From NCBI GenBank assembly GCA_964651325.1, contig CAZYXP010000153.1:1-9504 (forward strand): DNA of 9,504 nt, in the 5' to 3' direction. The notes beneath the pieces are model-generated. The model made no database searches. It was not told the DNA's origin and saw only the letters and a program-made list of their open reading frames with translations. Every line of letters begins with the position of its first letter. Positions within the stretch are counted from its first letter, which is position 1. Both the position numbers and the translations under genes were made by a program. The stretch is from JADFOB01 sp964651325. GTDB lineage: Bacteria; Planctomycetota; Phycisphaerae; UBA1845. Below, piece after piece: positions 5,443 to 9,504 of this stretch.

Positions 5443-6297
5443 CTAGAGAAACAAACCAGCGACTCGCTTCAGCAAGCCACCGCTGCTTTGGCCGCCGACC
5501 TTCCTGGTCAAGCGTCCTGCCATAGCCGCGACACACGAGCTCGCGTTGGCGTCTGGATAGCGAAGCACAAATGGGCTTCGCTGTCGAACCGCCAACTCGA
5601 CCTTACTATCATGCAACATAAATCCGCCGTCCGCAACAGAGAAATCTAAAAATCTCTTGGCCACCCCCGAAACGCGCGAATGAGTCGCCGCGGCCTCCTC
5701 TTGGTTGGCGGCCATGTTCACGAACAATCGAATGGGTAATTCGCCCACCTCTCGGTGGATTGCCTTGATCGTGGCATACGCATCGGTCATCGCCGTAGGC
5801 TGTGGCGTCGTCACGACAACCACTTCGTCGCACGAAAGCGCAAAGTGAATGACATTGCTGGAAATGCCGGCCCCGCAATCCAAGACTACGATATCAGCAT
5901 TGACAGCCAGGTCGCGCAATCCCGTGATCAGGCCGCGCCGCTCAAAATCGCTCAGGTTGGCCAGCAGGTCTACGCCGGAAGCGCCCGGGATCATCTTCAA
6001 GCCAGAAGGGCCTTGGACCACTATCTCGGAAAGCGAGCGCACGCCGGACACCACGTGCGATAGCGTGTAACGCGGTTGAATGTTGAGCAAGAGATCTGCG
6101 TTGGCCAGACCAAGATCCAAATCGACCAGTACGACACGGCGACCCTGGGCAGCCAGATAGACGGAAAGATTCACGGCAATGCTGGTCTTGCCGACCCCCC
6201 CTTTGCCACTGGTCACGGCAACAAGCATCCCTGAATGCCGTTTGCGTCTAACCAAATGTCTGAGTTGGCTTGCCTGATCCATCAGCATCCGTGCCAT
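5443..6297 (-). CDS. flhG: MinD/ParA-type ATPase controlling flagellar number, FlhG (YlxH, FleN)
   Basis: A 284-residue P-loop ATPase. In characterised polar-flagellate bacteria FlhG activates the FlhF GTPase and limits flagellar number. The N-terminal activating motif DQAxxLR is present at residues 7-13 (DQASQLR). A deviant Walker A follows (SGKGGVGKT, 30-38, signature lysine K32), then VDLDLGLANAD (58-68) and the switch II aspartate in LDCGAGIS (139-146). The last eleven residues (GLLKRVAGLFL, 274-284) form an amphipathic, hydrophobic helix like the membrane-targeting tail of MinD and FlhG. The ATG at 6297 is chosen because minus-strand GGAG lies 6 bases before it; an in-frame ATG at 6309, adding four residues, lacks a good site, and ATGs at 6288 and 6282 are also possible. 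It follows flhF by 84 bases, the usual gene order. Confidence 0.95.
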   Translation of the reverse strand: MARMLMDQASQLRHLVRRKRHSGMLVAVTSGKGGVGKTSIAVNLSVYLAAQGRRVVLVDLDLGLANADLLLNIQPRYTLSHVVSGVRSLSEIVVQGPSGLKMIPGASGVDLLANLSDFERRGLITGLRDLAVNADIVVLDCGAGISSNVIHFALSCDEVVVVTTPQPTAMTDAYATIKAIHREVGELPIRLFVNMAANQEEAAATHSRVSGVAKRFLDFSVADGGFMLHDSKVELAVRQRSPFVLRYPDANASSCVAAMAGRLTRKVGGQSSGGLLKRVAGLFL

Positions 6298-6303
6298 AAT
6301 CAG

Positions 6304-6307
6304 CTCC
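6304..6307 (-). promoter_or_regulatory. Probable Shine-Dalgarno of flhG
   Basis: Minus-strand GGAG, 6 bases before the ATG at 6297-6295 and overlapping the codons of the alternative upstream start at 6309. It supports the shorter FlhG. Confidence 0.45.
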
Positions 6308-6342
6308 ATCTCGCGGGCCGTGCGTTCATCCCATCGCCACCT

Positions 6343-6358
6343 GCCCGACGGCTCGGGC
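6343..6358 (-). other. Stem-loop between flhF and flhG
   Basis: GCCCGA and TCGGGC (minus strand) form a perfect six-pair GC-rich stem around the loop GCCG. It lies 24 bases after the flhF stop and about 45 bases before the flhG start. No T-tract follows; it may be an mRNA processing or stability element between two genes of one transcript. Confidence 0.4.
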
Positions 6359-6381
6359 CACGCGGATCGGGGCGCGCAACC

Positions 6382-7593
6382 CTACCCGCTCGCAGCATCC
6401 ACGACCGCTTCCTCGCGACCGCCCATTCCATCTCCGGCCATCACAAGGCGCGCCAGCGCCTTGGATTCGCCCACCTGTATATCATCCGGAACGTTTTGTC
6501 CTGTCGTAAGATACGATAGCTGAAGGTTGGCGCGATCCAGACATTCCAGAATCACGCCCAAGCCAATCGCCTCATCGATCTTCGTGAAGATCAATCGGTC
6601 AATGCCGATGATGTTGAAGCGGTCGATCGTCTCTCTCAAGACGCGCTCACCACTCGTGCTCGATAAGACTAGGTGAATTTCATCCGGTGGCACTTCAGAA
6701 AAATAGTCCAGCAATTCGCTGATTTTCTTGGCGTCGCGCTGGCTTCTTCCGGAAGTGTCCAGAAAAACGAGTTCACAATCGGCCATTTGGCGCATCGCGG
6801 ATTTCAACTGCTGCGGCGATGACGCAACCGCCATCGGAATATCCATGATTTCTGCATACGTTTTTAGCTGCTGCGTGGCGGCAATCCGGTAGGTGTCGAT
6901 GGTAACGAGCCCGACTTTGATGCGCTCGCGCAGGGCGAAGTTGGCGGCCAGCTTGGCGATGGTTGTGGTTTTGCCGACCCCGGTTGGCCCCACCAGCGCG
7001 ATTACGGTGGGTCCCTCCTTGCGGCACAAGCGCACGGGGCCAGCACTGGGCAACATCGATTCGAGCGTCTTGGCCAACGCTCGACGCACGGATTGAACGT
7101 CTTGGAGGCCATGATCCCCAAGACTACCCCGCACATCCGCCACGACACGGCGCGCCATAGAATCGGCCACTGCATTTTGGACGAGCGATTGATAGGTCTC
7201 AAGCAGGCCCGCCGGCACATCCGCCGGAGCCGAGGCTTGTGGCTGCCGAAGCAACCTGCCCACCAGCGACTTGAGCTCACCGACTTCCGAAAGCACCTTC
7301 GAGGAAACATCGGATGAGCGGTTACATGATTCCGAGGCAACCCTCATGGCAGCTCCATCTGCCCGGACATTCGCCCCCGACTTTCCTGCGATTCTAGTCC
7401 CTTTGACCACGGGCGGCAAATTGGATGCATCCCGCGCGGCCGTGATCTCGACCTCTTTGCCCTTTCCGATCCCCAGCACCTTGTTTCCATCCAGCGCGCG
7501 GGTACTCAAAATGACGGCGTCCTTGCCGAACTCGCACTTCACTTTGCCCAGCGCCTCGGCCATGGTTGCTCCACGAAACGTCTTAAGCTTCAT
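6382..7593 (-). CDS. flhF: Flagellar biosynthesis SRP-type GTPase FlhF
   Basis: A 403-residue protein of the Ffh/FtsY/FlhF GTPase family, which helps place the flagellum, often at a pole, and works with FlhG. The N-terminal B domain opens with MKLKTFRGATMAEALGKVK and DAVILSTR (25-32), typical of FlhF. A variable linker (about 52-128) carries a helical stretch near 95-116. The N domain follows (about 128-185), then the G domain: G1 GPTGVGKTTT (202-211), the SRP-type insertion box with DTYRIAATQQL (233-243), G3 DTSGR (279-283), and G4 TKID (337-340), which sets guanine specificity. The start overlaps the end of flhA by 11 bases, suggesting translational coupling; no strong separate Shine-Dalgarno is seen. 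The C-terminal tail after about residue 388 is acidic and has no recognised function. Confidence 0.96.
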   Translation of the reverse strand: MKLKTFRGATMAEALGKVKCEFGKDAVILSTRALDGNKVLGIGKGKEVEITAARDASNLPPVVKGTRIAGKSGANVRADGAAMRVASESCNRSSDVSSKVLSEVGELKSLVGRLLRQPQASAPADVPAGLLETYQSLVQNAVADSMARRVVADVRGSLGDHGLQDVQSVRRALAKTLESMLPSAGPVRLCRKEGPTVIALVGPTGVGKTTTIAKLAANFALRERIKVGLVTIDTYRIAATQQLKTYAEIMDIPMAVASSPQQLKSAMRQMADCELVFLDTSGRSQRDAKKISELLDYFSEVPPDEIHLVLSSTSGERVLRETIDRFNIIGIDRLIFTKIDEAIGLGVILECLDRANLQLSYLTTGQNVPDDIQVGESKALARLVMAGDGMGGREEAVVDAASG

Positions 7594-9504
7594 CCGCTAA
7601 CACCACCATTCCGTGTGACTCAACTTCAAAACCGCGCACCACTTCGTTGTACGACATGACCGCCACGGACGGCAGGCGCACTTCAATCATTTTCCGAATC
7701 CAGTACCGTATCTGGGGCGGACAAAGGATAACCGGCGGACGGCCACCCGCAATCGGTGTGGCCTTGTCGACTTCAGCCTGAATTGCTTCGACCACGCGCG
7801 TTTGAAGTTGCGGCGGCATGGTGAGCGTCGTGCCCTGATCGCTGCGATGCAAGCTCTTGCCCATCAATTCCTCGAGCGACGGATCGAGCGTGATGCAATG
7901 AACGCGACCATCGTCGCCCTTGTTCTGGTGGCATAGCGTTCGCGACAGCGCGTTGCGCACATATTCGGTGAGTATCTCGGGGTCCTTGGTGCGCGAGGCG
8001 TAGTCGCCGAGCGTCTCGAGAATGGTTTCCAAGTCGCGAACCGGAACCCGCTCGCGCAACAGCGACTGCAAGACCCGCTGAATCTCGCCGGGCTTGAGCA
8101 CCTCTCCGACAACCTCCTCGATGAGCTTGGGGGCGCTTTCTTTGAGGTGATCGATCAATCGGTTGACCTCCTGGCGCGTCAGCAATTCGTCCGCGTGCTT
8201 GCGGATGAGGTCGGTAAGAAACGTGCTCATCACGCTCGACGGTTCCACCACCGTGTAGTTGCGGTGTTCCGCCTCGTGTCTCTGATTTTCTTCGATCCAA
8301 ACCGCGGGCAAACCGAACACGGGCTCCTTGGTCTCCAGTCCGGAAACACGATCGGTCACCGCCCCGGAATCAATCGCGAGCAAATGGCCGGGCAACACCT
8401 CACCGGTTCCAACTTCGAGCCCCTTGATCTTGGCGCGGAATTGATTGGGCTCGAGCTGGACGTCGTCGCGGATGCGGATCGGCGGCACGACAATGCCCAG
8501 CTCCTGGGCTACCTGTTTGCGCATGTTGGTGATCCGTTCCAGCAAATCGCCACCCTGCTTGCGATCCACGAGTTTGATCAGACCATACCCAACTTCCAGC
8601 TCCATCGGATCGGGTGATAAGTGCGTCTCAATCTTCTCGGCGCGATCGGGCTTGGCTCGGGCTGCGGCCGCGTTGGCGGTCACCGCGGTGGCCGTGCGCT
8701 GATTGAGGAGGTAGACCGCGGCGATGCAGGAAGCCCCGAGCAGCACCAACGGCGGCTTGGGAAGCGGCGTCAATCCCAAGACGAACAAGAATCCAGCGGT
8801 TAGCGAGAGCGCTATCGGCTGGCTCGTCAATTGGCCAATCAGCTCCTCACCCAGATTCTTTTTGGCAGCAGATCGGGTGACGATCATCGCGGCCGCGACG
8901 GAGACGATGAACGCGGGAATCTGCGACACCAAACCATCACCGATCGTGAGAATCGTGAACCGCCGCAGCGTCTCGTCCAGTCCGAGCCCCTTTTCCATCA
9001 TCCCAACATAAACGCCGCCGAAGATATTGATCAACGTGATGATGATCCCGGCAATCGCATCGCCGCGCACGAACTTGCTCGCACCATCCATCGCCCCGTA
9101 GAAATCCGATTCACGTGTGATTTCAGAACGGCGCACCTTAGCTTCCTGCTCGGTGATCACGCCGGCATTAAGATCCGCATCGACGGCCATTTGCTTGCCG
9201 GGCATGCCGTCCAACGTAAACCTCGCGGCCACTTCGGCGATGCGCGTGGCCCCCTTGGTGATCACAACGAACTGAATCACAACGATGATCGAGAAGATAA
9301 TAATCGCCACGACCAGCGAGCCGCCGGCCACAAACGCCCCGAACGTGGAAATCACATGCCCCGCGTCCGCGTTGGTCAGGATCAATCGAGTGGTGGCAGT
9401 GTTGAGCACGAGGCGAAACAGCGTTAACCCCAGCAGCAGCGATGGGAACGACGAGAATTCCAACGGCTTGTTGATGAACATGACCGTCATCATCACGATC
9501 CCGG
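7583..9504 (-). CDS. flhA: Flagellar export gate protein FlhA, N-terminus cut by right window edge
   Basis: The frame is open to the right edge; 639 residues are present of a protein usually near 690-700, so roughly 50-60 N-terminal residues lie outside. FlhA is the large inner-membrane subunit of the flagellar type III export apparatus; its C-terminal ring receives chaperone-substrate complexes and helps couple proton flow to export. Counting from the first complete codon, hydrophobic segments lie near 62-82, 149-169, 191-209, 230-244 and 252-266. The FHIPEP family signature RIAEVAARFTLDGMPGKQMA is at 87-106, ending VDAD at 107-110 where the classical pattern has I. DFYGAMDGASKFVRGDAIAG (133-152) is the conserved cytoplasmic loop. 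The linker near 268-290 is Ala-rich. The cytoplasmic domain occupies about 295-639. The GTG at 9496 is internal, not the true start. The 3' end overlaps flhF. Confidence 0.97.
   Translation of the reverse strand, partial: GIVMMTVMFINKPLEFSSFPSLLLGLTLFRLVLNTATTRLILTNADAGHVISTFGAFVAGGSLVVAIIIFSIIVVIQFVVITKGATRIAEVAARFTLDGMPGKQMAVDADLNAGVITEQEAKVRRSEITRESDFYGAMDGASKFVRGDAIAGIIITLINIFGGVYVGMMEKGLGLDETLRRFTILTIGDGLVSQIPAFIVSVAAAMIVTRSAAKKNLGEELIGQLTSQPIALSLTAGFLFVLGLTPLPKPPLVLLGASCIAAVYLLNQRTATAVTANAAAARAKPDRAEKIETHLSPDPMELEVGYGLIKLVDRKQGGDLLERITNMRKQVAQELGIVVPPIRIRDDVQLEPNQFRAKIKGLEVGTGEVLPGHLLAIDSGAVTDRVSGLETKEPVFGLPAVWIEENQRHEAEHRNYTVVEPSSVMSTFLTDLIRKHADELLTRQEVNRLIDHLKESAPKLIEEVVGEVLKPGEIQRVLQSLLRERVPVRDLETILETLGDYASRTKDPEILTEYVRNALSRTLCHQNKGDDGRVHCITLDPSLEELMGKSLHRSDQGTTLTMPPQLQTRVVEAIQAEVDKATPIAGGRPPVILCPPQIRYWIRKMIEVRLPSVAVMSYNEVVRGFEVESHGMVVLADEA

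Noticed and set aside
5174..5536. 120-codon minus-strand frame overlapping the flhG 3' end and the intergenic region
   Set aside because: It overlaps the FlhG C-terminus and the hairpin cluster; there is no recognisable domain and the composition is typical of a frame-shifted shadow.
6290..6296. TGGCACG, the -24 core of sigma-54 promoters, on the minus strand
   Set aside because: No TTGCA-type -12 element at the required spacing, and it lies within the first codons of flhG.
8831..9427. 198-codon plus-strand open frame opposite flhA (and a similar one at 8147-8617)
   Set aside because: Entirely antisense to unmistakable FlhA sequence; the translation is His/Arg/Asp-rich with no fold-like pattern.

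Overview
The window holds nine protein genes, all on the minus strand, so the biology reads from the right edge to the left: flhA (cut by the right edge), flhF, flhG, a small two-helix membrane protein, a FliA/WhiG-type flagellar sigma factor, a small acidic protein of unknown function, dapF, a family 20 glycoside hydrolase, and a sodium:solute symporter (cut by the left edge). No tRNA, rRNA, CRISPR array, transposase or phage gene was seen.

The DNA is GC-rich and densely coding, typical of a chromosomal core region in a free-living, flagellated Gram-negative-type bacterium. The wording of the sigma factor and FlhF, and the run flhA-flhF-flhG-small membrane protein-sigma-dapF, suggest a member of the Planctomycetota. 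That assignment rests on family impressions from memory and was not tested by a search. DapF implies a diaminopimelate-type peptidoglycan.

Right half (about 4000-9504), flagellar biogenesis and control. FlhA is the export-gate membrane protein of the flagellar type III secretion system. FlhF (SRP-type GTPase) and FlhG (MinD-type ATPase with an N-terminal DQAxxLR motif and a hydrophobic C-terminal helix) set where, and how many, flagella are built. The sigma factor would transcribe late flagellar genes. flhA and flhF overlap by 11 bases. Between flhG and the sigma gene lie an uncharacterised two-helix membrane protein and an unusually hairpin-rich stretch: four inverted repeats in about 165 bases, one with alternative pairing partners. 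A fifth strong hairpin lies between the membrane-protein gene and the sigma gene, just upstream of the sigma ribosome binding site.

Middle (3462-3999): a 105-residue acidic, probably disordered protein directly downstream of the sigma gene, then a 138-base gap with a short 11-base-period direct repeat upstream of dapF.

Left part (1-3461), cell wall and amino-sugar metabolism. dapF and the GH20 gene are separated by 8 bases, and the symporter follows 60 bases later from a TTG start with a clear Shine-Dalgarno. The GH20 enzyme has no signal peptide, so a plausible reading is import of a hexosamine-containing compound by the symporter and its hydrolysis in the cytoplasm.

Most of the window is recognisable machinery. 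The parts most worth a second look are the two small orphan proteins flanking the sigma gene and the structured intergenic region after flhG.
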